A DNA stretch of 64,000 bases from Mitsuaria sp. 7 (lineage in GTDB: Bacteria > Pseudomonadota > Gammaproteobacteria > Burkholderiales > Burkholderiaceae_C), in assembly GCF_001653795.1 (NCBI RefSeq), contig NZ_CP011514.1:3738279-3802278 (forward strand). The letters run 5' to 3'. Of the stretch, positions 63,929 to 64,000 are shown in pieces; the stretch's first letter is position 1, and each line of letters starts with the position of its first letter. A model generated the notes under the pieces. It was not told the DNA's origin, ran no database searches, and worked only from the letters and a program-made list of their open reading frames with translations. A program made the position numbers and the translations under genes.

Positions 63929-64000
63929 TCACGCGGGCGGCGCCGCCGACACCTCGCGCTTGACCCAGGTCCAGGCCACCAGGCCGATGCACATCATGGC
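63929..64000 (-). CDS. C-terminal end of a membrane protein (partial)
   Basis: The last 23 codons of a minus-strand gene entering from beyond the window: one hydrophobic stretch (AMMCIGLVAWTWVK) and a short Ala/Pro-rich tail before the TGA. It looks like the final helix of a transporter such as an MFS permease, but too little is present to say. Confidence 0.45.
   Translation of the reverse strand, partial: AMMCIGLVAWTWVKREVSAAPPA

Noticed and set aside
1..64000. tRNA, rRNA, CRISPR arrays or attachment sites
   Set aside because: No cloverleaf-like genes, no regularly spaced repeats and no integrase or tRNA-anchored duplication was found by eye; a covariance-model scan could still find small RNAs.

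Overview
The window is high-GC, densely coded chromosomal DNA of a betaproteobacterium, most likely a Burkholderiales member of the Roseateles/Mitsuaria/Rubrivivax type. This is inferred from the gene order mraZ-to-ftsZ/lpxC, the dusB-fis-purH operon, a PhaF/PhaI-type phasin, a PEP-CTERM protein and the codon bias; no rRNA or tRNA was seen that could settle the taxonomy.

Layout. 1-880 is the end of an unrecognised helical-repeat gene. 942-2395 is a complete IS3-family (IS150-like) insertion sequence with inverted repeats and a CGTC target duplication; its transposase is broken by an in-frame TAG. A class D beta-lactamase lipoprotein and a PCu(A)C copper chaperone follow (2541-3921), then a divergent LysR/medium-chain dehydrogenase pair (3940-6080). 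6316-13222 holds unlinked genes: two periplasmic binding proteins, a four-zinc-ribbon protein, a phasin, a PEP-CTERM protein, an M32 carboxypeptidase and a YqaA-type membrane protein. 13298-16344 is dusB-fis-purH. 16478-25600 has a beta-barrel porin-like protein, an aldehyde dehydrogenase/GMC oxidoreductase pair, a large Ig-like repeat protein, plsC with a CdsA-like protein, ruvC and a cupin.

25789-27676 is a compact, lower-GC three-gene cassette (TIGR04255-like protein plus two unknown proteins), followed by a solitary DUF1902/HicB-like gene. It is the best candidate for an undescribed system. 27974-36476 holds a DUF805 protein, a COG4315-like secreted protein with an ECF sigma/anti-sigma pair, a heterodimeric ABC exporter and a PKD-domain lipoprotein.

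36594-58332 (minus strand) is the whole division and cell wall (dcw) cluster: mraZ, rsmH, ftsL, ftsI, murE, murF, mraY, murD, ftsW, murG, murC, ddl, ftsQ, ftsA, ftsZ, then lpxC. Most junctions overlap by a few bases, so it should be read as one long unit controlled at the mraZ promoter, where a 10-bp periodic MraZ operator is visible. Three features depart from the usual cluster: a 7TMR-DISM-type sensor kinase lies between ftsZ and lpxC, a 127-bp imperfect palindrome follows ftsZ, and MurD carries an acidic insertion of about 125 residues. The window ends with a divergent metallo-beta-lactamase-fold hydrolase/TetR pair sharing a 15-bp palindrome, a chemotaxis receptor, an alpha-carbonic anhydrase and the tail of a membrane protein gene.
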